Assembly: GCF_900112445.1 (NCBI RefSeq)
Contig: NZ_FOYY01000003.1
Coordinates: 1,065,960 to 1,129,959, forward strand
Length of the DNA: 64,000 bases
From: Thiomicrospira sp. ALE5
GTDB lineage: Bacteria > Pseudomonadota > Gammaproteobacteria > Thiomicrospirales > Thiomicrospiraceae
Reading direction: 5' to 3'
Position 1 is the stretch's first letter. Every line of letters begins with the position of its first letter. Both the position numbers and the translations under genes were made by a program. The notes beneath the pieces were generated by a model, which was given only the letters and a program-made list of their open reading frames with translations, was not told the origin of the DNA and searched no databases. Shown piece after piece: positions 36,566 to 43,464 of the stretch.

Positions 36566-36766
36566 ATGAACAATCTTACGGCACCATTAGCTATTATTAT
36601 TTCAGCCATCATAATTGCAGCCTCAATTTTTTTCGGCCTTGGCGGAGTTTATGAGGTGAAGCCTGGCAATGATGGAACCTTGATAAAACATAATAAGATC
36701 ACAGGAAGCACCAGTCTCCACTATTGCCGCTTTGACAGATGCCTTAGATCAGTTAAGGTTGAATAA
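36566..36766 (+). CDS. Small membrane-anchored protein of the element
   Basis: 66 aa with one N-terminal transmembrane helix (APLAIIISAIIIAASIFFGL) and a short C-terminal part containing GTLIKHNKITGSTSLHYCRF and a second cysteine (DRCLRSV). I recognise no family. It ends 4 bp before the next gene's ATG. The ribosome-binding site is weak. Confidence 0.5.
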   Translation: MNNLTAPLAIIISAIIIAASIFFGLGGVYEVKPGNDGTLIKHNKITGSTSLHYCRFDRCLRSVKVE

Positions 36767-36770
36767 AACC

Positions 36771-38021
36771 ATGTCATTAGACATCCACCTCAACCACCCC
36801 AACATAAATCAACTTAATGGGAGACTGACCACCGACCTTAGCACTCACTACACTCACCATCAAGCAACTTTAGGCAAAAGATCAAAAAGAGGTGACGTAA
36901 TTGCCAAGCAAGCCAGAATTGCAGCATCCATAATACTCAAGCTCATACAATTAGATGATAAAAGCTTCAATATCTCACTTTCTAAAAGACGACTGGACAA
37001 AAGAAAAACAAGGTATGACAACAAAGACGAAAGTTATAACAATGTCAAAGAAACACTTGTGGCCTTATCAAATCTAAGAGCTATTGTAATAAAAATCGGA
37101 AGAACAGAATTTCAATTTACACATGGACAAGAATTTGAAACTGTTGTTCTAAGGCCATACAACAAAGTTCCTACATCAATTACAAAAGGCGAAAACTTTC
37201 TTAACTATGCGGACATAATTGATGAAGATAAAATTTTTAAACACCCAATCGAACTTATACAGATAAGGGAAAAAACCAACAGCAAGAAAAAACAAAAGAA
37301 AAACATCAACTACAGGGAAACAAGCCAACATTCTCAGCTAAGAACTAACCTTGAAGAAATCAACCGTTTTTTAGCTACACAAAGCTATTCCTATAACGGC
37401 ACAAGCATTCCATTTAGACCACTATACAGGGTTTTTCATAACGACCTTAATCACTGGGGGCGATTTCAGAACACTGTATTTGAATACGATAATACAAGAT
37501 TAAATAGACACCTATACAGAATCAACGGACAGGATCTGCTTTCTGTAGACTTTCACGCATTTGCGCTTGCAACACATTCAAGCCTACAGGGTGAAGAATT
37601 AAACCAAGATGCAGACCTTTACCAACAAGGCAGACTTTGTTTGCTACCAAGAGAATTTGTTAAGGTAATGGTTCAAAAAATACTCAACTCAACAACCACT
37701 ATCACTAGACTTTACAGTGGCGGCAGGAAGCTTCTTGAAGAAGAAAGAAACACATATAGAAATAAGAAGGCAAGCTTAATAATTAATTTAATCTACACTG
37801 AACATCCAGCCTTAAGAACCAGGCCTGCTCAATGTCTGATTAACATAGAATCAAAAGTTTTAGAACACATCTTACTAAGCTGCACTAGAAACAATATACC
37901 TGCCATACCTCTTAATGATGCAATATACACAACAGAACAACACATTGGACAAGTAACAGAATTTTTTAATGAAGCAACAACCAGCATAATTGGAAGACCT
38001 ATACCCTTTAGAGTTACATAA
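36771..38021 (+). CDS. Polymerase-like protein of the element (possible family A palm)
   Basis: 416 aa from the ATG at 36771 (an earlier TTG at 36732 overlaps the preceding gene). The N-terminal 230 residues are Lys-rich and unrecognised. From about residue 253, DLLSVDFHAFALATHSSLQG followed by DADLYQQG resembles motif A of a DNA polymerase I-type palm as seen in minimal phage/satellite proteins. REFVKVMVQKILNSTTT could be motif B, and NIESKVLEHIL then PAIPLNDAIYT near residues 357-385 resembles the final helix and motif C, with Asn-Asp instead of His-Asp. A role in replicating the element is inferred; database and structure comparison would decide it. Confidence 0.45.
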   Translation: MSLDIHLNHPNINQLNGRLTTDLSTHYTHHQATLGKRSKRGDVIAKQARIAASIILKLIQLDDKSFNISLSKRRLDKRKTRYDNKDESYNNVKETLVALSNLRAIVIKIGRTEFQFTHGQEFETVVLRPYNKVPTSITKGENFLNYADIIDEDKIFKHPIELIQIREKTNSKKKQKKNINYRETSQHSQLRTNLEEINRFLATQSYSYNGTSIPFRPLYRVFHNDLNHWGRFQNTVFEYDNTRLNRHLYRINGQDLLSVDFHAFALATHSSLQGEELNQDADLYQQGRLCLLPREFVKVMVQKILNSTTTITRLYSGGRKLLEEERNTYRNKKASLIINLIYTEHPALRTRPAQCLINIESKVLEHILLSCTRNNIPAIPLNDAIYTTEQHIGQVTEFFNEATTSIIGRPIPFRVT

Positions 38022-38169
38022 ATTACAGAGTTAACAAGATATCTAAGCATTAGTAAAAGATACAGATTAAGCAATGATCTTAAAGATATTCTTAACGGGA
38101 TTATTCATAATATGGGGGTAGTTAATCACCTATCCATTCACCTTAAAAAACTGTACCAGAGGCAGGTAA

Positions 38170-38793
38170 ATGAGTAAACGAACACATTATGACAACCTAA
38201 AAATAAGCCAAAACGCAAGCCTCCAAGAAATAAAAGCCGCTTATAGAAAATTAGCAAAAAAACATCATCCTGATCGGAATAATAACTCTGATGAATCTAT
38301 CAGAATTATGAAAATACTAAACTCAGCTTATGAGACATTGACAGACCCATTGAAGAGACAAAAACACGATACTTGGATCAAAGAAGAATCACAAATGATT
38401 AAAGATACCGATGAAGCTATCAAATATATGCTTTATCTTAATGAGCAAGCTAGGCTTGCAGAATGGGCAATGAGACCACAGACAACAGCATTTGAATATT
38501 TCCATGAGATTTTTATGGAAATCTGGATGATATTTATATTTGCGATTGGAACATCATTATTGATATTACACTGGATAATGGATATTAATAATGCATCAAT
38601 ATTCTTTATCTCAGGTATCCTTGGATTGATTGTCGCCTTCAAGTACTTCAGAATTAATTTTTATAAACAGAAAAAAAAAGCTGAACAACGAATTGAGATT
38701 TATAACGACCTACTTCCACACATGTATAATCAAATATTTATGACAAAAAATTATGACCCATCTAAACTTCAAGCTATACTTGATAGCCAATAA
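38170..38793 (+). CDS. Membrane protein with N-terminal J domain
   Basis: 207 aa. Residues 1-68 form a DnaJ J domain (THYDNLKISQNASLQEIKAA, HPD in KKHHPDRNNNSD, ending LTDPLKRQKHD). Two transmembrane helices follow at about 115-135 and 140-160, and the C-terminal 45 residues are cytoplasmic. The HPD motif is intact, so it can recruit and stimulate host DnaK at the membrane. No substrate-binding DnaJ domains are present. The first of four consecutive envelope-related genes with short spacers (20, 7 and 37 bp). Confidence 0.8.
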   Translation: MSKRTHYDNLKISQNASLQEIKAAYRKLAKKHHPDRNNNSDESIRIMKILNSAYETLTDPLKRQKHDTWIKEESQMIKDTDEAIKYMLYLNEQARLAEWAMRPQTTAFEYFHEIFMEIWMIFIFAIGTSLLILHWIMDINNASIFFISGILGLIVAFKYFRINFYKQKKKAEQRIEIYNDLLPHMYNQIFMTKNYDPSKLQAILDSQ

Positions 38794-38813
38794 TTAGTGA
38801 GTACGGAACTAAA

Positions 38814-39185
38814 ATGTTTACAAACACACTTGAAACGGGAAATATTATAGCCTTAGCTTTTTTAATTTATGCTAACACTGTAATGCTTGAAGCAGTCATA
38901 AGAGCACACAGATTGCCTGCATATATGAACCCACCAGTCCTAAACACAGGATATGCAAGCTTTATTTTCTTACTATCCATACCAACTGGAATATGGCCCG
39001 CTGTCTATGTAGGGATTCATGATGGGCTTTTAGCAGGTTTTCTTGCATGGATTCTATTTATGATCACAGGGCATATACTTGGATTTTTAATAAGAGTAAA
39101 AACCTTAGTTGGATTTCATTTTCACCCTGCAACAGCTCTTATGTTTACTGGGTACTTTCTGACAATAAAACCCTTTTTCACGTAG
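38814..39185 (+). CDS. Integral membrane protein of the element
   Basis: 123 aa, mostly hydrophobic, with three to four helices (IIALAFLIYANTVMLEAVI; ASFIFLLSIPTGIWPAVYVG; GLLAGFLAWILFMITGHILG; a last one near the C-terminus). No family recognised. Position between the J-domain protein and the Sel1 protein suggests that they act together at the inner membrane. Confidence 0.6.
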   Translation: MFTNTLETGNIIALAFLIYANTVMLEAVIRAHRLPAYMNPPVLNTGYASFIFLLSIPTGIWPAVYVGIHDGLLAGFLAWILFMITGHILGFLIRVKTLVGFHFHPATALMFTGYFLTIKPFFT

Positions 39186-39192
39186 GATTGAA

Positions 39193-39948
39193 ATGAAAAA
39201 TATATTTAACACACTTGGGTTAATTCTAATATTAATATGGGCGATTGGTTTTTCAATAAACTTAGTAAGCAATGAGCTTAAGTTAAGAAAAAACTGCATC
39301 AATAATGATAACTTTATAGCATCATTTATTGTTTGCCCAGATGATAAACCAAATCTTCACAAGGTTTTTAATGCGGCTTTATGGCCTGTGAAACTTATCT
39401 CAATTGCAGATTTTATCGAAATTGACTATAGCAGTGAATATGAAAAAATAATTAAAAACACCGATCTTAACGATCAATATCAAAATGATTTTGAGAATTT
39501 TCTTGCAAAAGAAATGTTAGCGCCAATGTTAAGAAATCCTACCTTAGCTGAAAACAACCTTCTCAGATTAGCAAGAGATGGCGACCCAATCGCTCAATAT
39601 ACTTATGCCGTATACCTATCCGAAGTAAAAGGCAATGACCTAGAAGTCATTAAAGAAGCAACGAAATGGCTTCAGGTATCTGCCAAATCAGGCTACCCAC
39701 CTGCCCTTCATCACCTTGGGGTCATTTATCTCTTTGAAAAGAAATACAAGAAAGCACATGATTATTTTCTTGAAGCATCGCTACAAAACTACTCTGAAAG
39801 CATTTATCAATTAGCTGGATTAATAGAAAATGGGAATGGAATTAAACAAAACTTCAATACTGCGTTTATGCTTTACCTGAAAGCATCACTTAATGGTCAC
39901 GAAGCATCACAGTTAAAAATGACAGAATTACAAAAAAAATTGAAATAA
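39193..39948 (+). CDS. Sel1-repeat (TPR-like) protein, membrane anchored
   Basis: 251 aa with an N-terminal transmembrane helix (about residues 4-22) and an exported C-terminal domain. Residues 130-245 hold Sel1-like repeats: AQYTYAVYLSEVKG, PPALHHLGVIYLFEKKYKKA, SESIYQLAGLIENGNGIKQN and FMLYLKASLNGHEAS. Such solenoids bind protein partners, often in envelope stress or surface assembly. The middle (residues 25-125) is unrecognised. AGGA precedes the ATG; it is 7 bp after the membrane-protein gene. Confidence 0.75.
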   Translation: MKNIFNTLGLILILIWAIGFSINLVSNELKLRKNCINNDNFIASFIVCPDDKPNLHKVFNAALWPVKLISIADFIEIDYSSEYEKIIKNTDLNDQYQNDFENFLAKEMLAPMLRNPTLAENNLLRLARDGDPIAQYTYAVYLSEVKGNDLEVIKEATKWLQVSAKSGYPPALHHLGVIYLFEKKYKKAHDYFLEASLQNYSESIYQLAGLIENGNGIKQNFNTAFMLYLKASLNGHEASQLKMTELQKKLK

Positions 39949-39985
39949 TCTCAACCAATTAAACTTTACAAAAGGATTCTAAAAA

Positions 39986-40339
39986 ATGAAAAAATCAATC
40001 CATAACTTCAAGTTATTACCTGTAGCTATAACACTGATAGCACTTACAGGTTGTGCTTCAGTAACACCCTTAAACAGCGAGAATACAACTAGCGGTTGCA
40101 ATGTTAAAGTCTTTTCATCTAAAGATAGCGCTCTTGCACAAGGCGAAATTAATGAATTATGTGTTATCACTGGCACAAGTGCATTTAGCTTTTCGCACAC
40201 AGTTGCAACTGCAATCAATAAGCATAAAAATAAAGCTTGTGATTGTGGTGCTGATAATGTTTACATACAGCATCAAGACGCTGGCACAATGGGCACAGCT
40301 TCTGTAACTCTAGTTGGTTTCACCTTTGTTAATAATTAA
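39986..40339 (+). CDS. Small lipoprotein, RcsF/DUF4156-like
   Basis: 117 aa with a lipobox LTGC (Cys 23) after a hydrophobic signal sequence. The mature part has CNVKVFSSKDSAL, a cysteine in INELCVITG, and CDCGADNVYIQHQDAGTMG near the end. The pattern of short strands, alternating cysteines and GADNVYI resembles RcsF/DUF4156 outer-membrane lipoproteins, which sense envelope stress. That relation is tentative. AAAGGA precedes the ATG. Last gene of the element. Confidence 0.6.
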   Translation: MKKSIHNFKLLPVAITLIALTGCASVTPLNSENTTSGCNVKVFSSKDSALAQGEINELCVITGTSAFSFSHTVATAINKHKNKACDCGADNVYIQHQDAGTMGTASVTLVGFTFVNN

Positions 40340-40687
40340 AATACTGCAGAAAATATTTTCTTCTATTGCATAAGAGGATTAGCCATACCACCCCCCCTGC
40401 ATACCCTTAGATCAAACAAAGACAGCTTGGCGCGAGGCATTGCTTTTAAAGCATACTTCTCACTGAAAACAAAATCAGCGGCCTTAGATCAACTGGACAT
40501 AAATTGGACATGGACTAAATATAAAATAGCTATAACCTACTTAATTATAAAGGTTAACGCGATATTAATTAATTACATGAAGCGTAATTTTAAAGAAGTC
40601 TTTGGTAATTACGAAAAAGTCAAGCAGGGCAAGGATTACACGATATCGAGAGCCGTTAAAGAATAAAAACGCTCAACAGTTTTTAAA
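40340..40687. other. Non-coding right end of the element and attR
   Basis: This interval contains a 14-bp AT palindrome (40348-40361), a C-run at 40390, the AACTGGACAT box at 40491-40500 with a variant ATTGGACAT at 40503, and the right direct repeat (40574-40660). The reading frame through the repeat is the displaced 3' end of the methyltransferase gene and not an independent gene. Confidence 0.75.
40574..40660 (+). repeat. Right attachment repeat (attR) of the integrative element
   Basis: Copy of the methyltransferase 3' end (see 34910-34996). Here the frame continues RAVKE and stop at 40666. If this copy is the original chromosomal one, the pre-insertion methyltransferase ended RAVKE. Confidence 0.9.
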
Positions 40688-41479
40688 TCAGCCAAAAAAC
40701 TGTTGCACATAACGCGCCACGCCGTCATCAGCATTGGATGGTGCTTGAGCGGCGTGGCAGCAGGCCTGCTTCAGTCCGGCATGGGCATTAGCCATTACTA
40801 CCGGATGGCCGGCCAACTGCAACATATCGACATCATTTAAGCCATCGCCAAATGCCATCACCTCTTTCGGGCTTAGGCCGTGGCGGGTTAATAGAGCTTG
40901 CAAGGCCGCGCCTTTGGATACCCCTTGGTTCATCACTTCTAAATAAATGTCGGTGGTGTAGGTGATATAGAGCCGGTCGCCGAGTTGTTGCTCTAAGCGG
41001 GCTTTGAGTGGTGCCAGGGCGTCGGGGCTGGCATTAAAATAAAACTTGTCGATATGCCGGTGAGAAATTTGGGCAAAATCGGTGATGCGATAGGCAAAGC
41101 CCGAGGCATGGTGAATGGCTAATAGCGGTTCGTTGGGCTGTTCTACCAGCCACAGGTCTTGTTGGTAAATATTGCGATGCACCGCAAACCCGGCAGACAG
41201 CGCCAATACCTGCGCAACCAGTTCGGGATGGATGTGGTTTTCATAAATTAACTGCTGCTGCGGATTGTGCACGCGCGCGCCATTGGAGGTAATCAGGGTA
41301 ATCGGTAGGTTGAGTTGCTGGGTAAGCAAATAGACATCTTGGTAATGGCGACCGGTGGCAATCGCCAGTTGCACGCCTTGTTGGTGCAACTGCGCCAAGG
41401 CCGCTTGATTGGCGGGTGAGATAACATGGTCGGGGTTAAGCAACGTGCCATCTAGGTCGAGCACCAGCAGTTTAATCAT
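40688..41479 (-). CDS. HAD-superfamily phosphatase, Cof/YidA type
   Basis: 263 aa cytoplasmic hydrolase. Motif I is LLVLDLDGTLLNPD (nucleophile Asp), motif II LITSNGARV, and motif IV VMAFGDGLNDVDMLQLAG. A C2 cap domain fills residues 85-190, as in Cof-type sugar-phosphate or pyridoxal-phosphate phosphatases. The exact substrate is unknown. The start overlaps the end of the TetR regulator gene by 8 bp, so the two are translated from one mRNA. Confidence 0.9.
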   Translation of the reverse strand: MIKLLVLDLDGTLLNPDHVISPANQAALAQLHQQGVQLAIATGRHYQDVYLLTQQLNLPITLITSNGARVHNPQQQLIYENHIHPELVAQVLALSAGFAVHRNIYQQDLWLVEQPNEPLLAIHHASGFAYRITDFAQISHRHIDKFYFNASPDALAPLKARLEQQLGDRLYITYTTDIYLEVMNQGVSKGAALQALLTRHGLSPKEVMAFGDGLNDVDMLQLAGHPVVMANAHAGLKQACCHAAQAPSNADDGVARYVQQFFG

Positions 41480-42131
41480 GTTGCGCGCCTTGTTGTGCGT
41501 TTTGTTGTGCGTTTGGCTGTGCGCCTTGCAAAAAAATCTGAATCGCTTGTTCTAAGACCGCGTCACATTGGGCGGGAGTGAGGGTTTCGCCAAACAGTGC
41601 TCGAAAGTGCAACGGGCCTTTAATCATTTCAACAAACTGAAAGGCGGCGATTTCGCAATCGTGAATCTGCAGCAGGCCTGCGGCTTGTTGTTGGCTTAAA
41701 AAGCGGCTCAGAATTTTATTTAGCCGATTAGGGCCATATTGCATAAAAATCCGTTGGATTTCCGCTTGGTCAGCGCCCTGCTCGGTTAATACCAAGCGAT
41801 AAATCGCCAGGGCATCGGGTTCGAAGATCATGTGCTGAAGTTGGCGACCAAAATTGCGCAGTGAGGTGGGCAGGTCATCGACCCAAAGGCCTTTTTCTTC
41901 AAAGTCGGCAAAGGCTTCGCAGGTGGCTTTTTGAAAAAAGGCTTCAAACAAACCCAGTTTATTGCCAAAAAATTTATACACCGTGCCCAACGAGCCGCCG
42001 GAGCGTTTAACAATTTGATTGACACTGGCGCGCGCATAGCCCTGCTCGACAAACACTTGTTTGGCGGCGTCTAAAATTTTTTCATGGCGTTGATAGCCAC
42101 GTTTGGTTTGAGGGGTTGGGTCTAATTCCAT
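41472..42131 (-). CDS. TetR/AcrR family transcriptional regulator
   Basis: 219 aa. The N-terminal helix-turn-helix is residues 12-58 (ILDAAKQVFVEQGYARASVN, GGSLGTVYKFFGNKLGLFEA). The ligand domain resembles the AefR/TetR_C_7 type. The C-terminal tail is a low-complexity repeat (PNAQQNAQQGAQHD) encoded by imperfect tandem TTGTGCG units at about 41480-41530, an oddity that may vary in length between strains. Divergent from the RND pump operon, with two palindromes between; it probably represses the pump and itself. Confidence 0.88.
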   Translation of the reverse strand: MELDPTPQTKRGYQRHEKILDAAKQVFVEQGYARASVNQIVKRSGGSLGTVYKFFGNKLGLFEAFFQKATCEAFADFEEKGLWVDDLPTSLRNFGRQLQHMIFEPDALAIYRLVLTEQGADQAEIQRIFMQYGPNRLNKILSRFLSQQQAAGLLQIHDCEIAAFQFVEMIKGPLHFRALFGETLTPAQCDAVLEQAIQIFLQGAQPNAQQNAQQGAQHD

Positions 42132-42148
42132 CGGCTAAGTAGGCTGTT

Positions 42149-42163
42149 AATGAAGCGTTCATT
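42149..42163. promoter_or_regulatory. Candidate TetR operator, proximal to the regulator
   Basis: AATGAA-GCG-TTCATT is a perfect inverted repeat 18 bp upstream of the TetR start codon, of the size usual for TetR-family half-sites. Confidence 0.5.
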
Positions 42164-42209
42164 ATAGCGAATTTATAGCGATTTATTGCACAGAGGTTAG
42201 CTTGCAAAA

Positions 42210-42229
42210 AGTGTAACGAATGCTACACT
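42210..42229. promoter_or_regulatory. Candidate TetR operator, proximal to the pump
   Basis: AGTGTA-8 nt-TACACT lies 43 bp upstream of the adaptor start codon. It differs from the other palindrome, so at most one may be the true operator of this repressor, or two regulators act here. Confidence 0.45.
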
Positions 42230-42271
42230 ACATTTCTTTTTTTGTTAATCAAAGGTTATTGGATTAGGGTT

Positions 42272-43444
42272 ATGAATCAGTCATCTGCTCGCGGTACGGG
42301 TTTCAATCGCTTGGTTACATGGTCTTTGGGCGTGGGCTTGTGTTTAATGGCTCCCTATGCAATTGCGAATGCGCAGGCCGATGCGCCGCCACCCATGCCG
42401 GTGCAAGTGCAGGTGATTGAGGCGACAAATGTGGCGCTGAATTATGAGTATCCAGCGCGGGTGCAAAGTGCGAATCAGGTAGACATTCATGCTCGAGTGA
42501 GTGGCGTGTTGTTAAAACAGCACTTTAATGACGGCGATGCGGTCAAAAAAGGCCAGCTGCTCTACAGTATTGAAGATCGGATTTACCAAGCCGCGGTGGA
42601 TCAAGCGCAAGCCCAGGTGTTGATGGCGCAGGCGCAATTACGCCAAGCAGAGCGCGAAAAGGTTCGCGTAGAAGGCTTATTTAAAGAACAAGCCGTCAGT
42701 GAGCAAGAACGCGATCAGACGATTTCGGCTTATGAGCTGGCACAAGCAGGCCTGGTGGGTGCGCAAGCAGCGTTGCAATCGGCCCAAATTGATTTGGATT
42801 ACACCCAGGTGCGCGCACCGATTAATGGCATTACCGGCCAAAAGCAACAAACGATTGGCGATTTAGTTGGTCGTGATTATAACCGCAGTCTTTTAACTAC
42901 CCTCACCCAACTAGATCCGATTGAAGTGCATTTTACGATTGGTGAGCGCGAGTTTATTGAGCGTCAGCAACAGTTACAACAGGGGATTTTGCGCTTTAGC
43001 CAAGGCGAACAACTGAGCGCGCAGGTAACCCATTTGGGTAATCAGCTAACGGGGGTGATTGATTTTGCTGATCATCAAATTAATCCACACACCGGCAGTG
43101 TCAGTTTAAGAGCGCGTTTTGCTAACCCAAATGCCGCACTGCTGCCGGGTGCGTTTGTGCGTATTCAGCTCGGCGGCATTGAGGCGGTCGATGTGATTCA
43201 AATTCCGCAATCGGCGGTGCTGCAAATTGGCTCGCAGGCGTTTGTCTATGTGATCAAAGATGGCGCAGCGCAAATGGTACCGGTAGGTTTGCAACGCGCG
43301 GTGGGACAAACCTGGTTGGTGGACAGTGGTTTAGCGGTGGGCGATCAATTGATTTTAAACAACCTGATTAAATTGCGCCCCAATACGCCGGTTCAAGCTG
43401 TGCAAGCTAGTCACAGCACAGACAACCCACCCACCGCTGAATAA
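42272..43444 (+). CDS. RND efflux adaptor (AcrA/MexA type)
   Basis: 390 aa from the ATG at 42272; an upstream TTG in frame is not preceded by a ribosome-binding site. A signal peptide covers about residues 1-35. The lipoyl halves (VDIHARVSGVLLKQHFNDGD; VRAPINGITGQKQQTIGDLV) flank an Ala/Gln-rich hairpin, then the beta-barrel (DPIEVHFTIGEREFIE) and membrane-proximal domain (LLPGAFVRIQLGG). It is classical HAE-1 partner type, unlike the shorter adaptor at 2.2 kb. First gene of a three-gene pump operon facing a TetR gene. Confidence 0.93.
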   Translation: MNQSSARGTGFNRLVTWSLGVGLCLMAPYAIANAQADAPPPMPVQVQVIEATNVALNYEYPARVQSANQVDIHARVSGVLLKQHFNDGDAVKKGQLLYSIEDRIYQAAVDQAQAQVLMAQAQLRQAEREKVRVEGLFKEQAVSEQERDQTISAYELAQAGLVGAQAALQSAQIDLDYTQVRAPINGITGQKQQTIGDLVGRDYNRSLLTTLTQLDPIEVHFTIGEREFIERQQQLQQGILRFSQGEQLSAQVTHLGNQLTGVIDFADHQINPHTGSVSLRARFANPNAALLPGAFVRIQLGGIEAVDVIQIPQSAVLQIGSQAFVYVIKDGAAQMVPVGLQRAVGQTWLVDSGLAVGDQLILNNLIKLRPNTPVQAVQASHSTDNPPTAE

Positions 43445-43464
43445 TTCGCCTAGGAGCCTTGTCG

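Larger units (their letters stand above)
34910..40660 (+). mobile_element. 5.7 kb integrative element in the methyltransferase gene
   Basis: Repeat-to-repeat distance is 5,664 bp. The element is visibly richer in A and T and uses AGA/AAA-rich codons unlike both flanks. It carries a tyrosine integrase beside the left end, then six genes on the same strand: a small membrane protein, a polymerase-like protein, a membrane J-domain protein, a membrane protein, a Sel1-repeat protein and a lipoprotein. There are no phage structural, conjugation or relaxase genes, so it resembles a satellite or mobilisable island. Flanking 87-bp repeats mark attL and attR. Confidence 0.88.

Noticed and set aside
34910-40660. 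Integration into a tRNA gene
   Set aside because: The repeated 87 bp is protein-coding methyltransferase sequence and cannot be folded into a tRNA cloverleaf or 3' CCA end.
40427-40666. A 79-codon frame at the right end of the element
   Set aside because: Its second half is just the displaced methyltransferase 3' end in attR, and the first half has no gene features.
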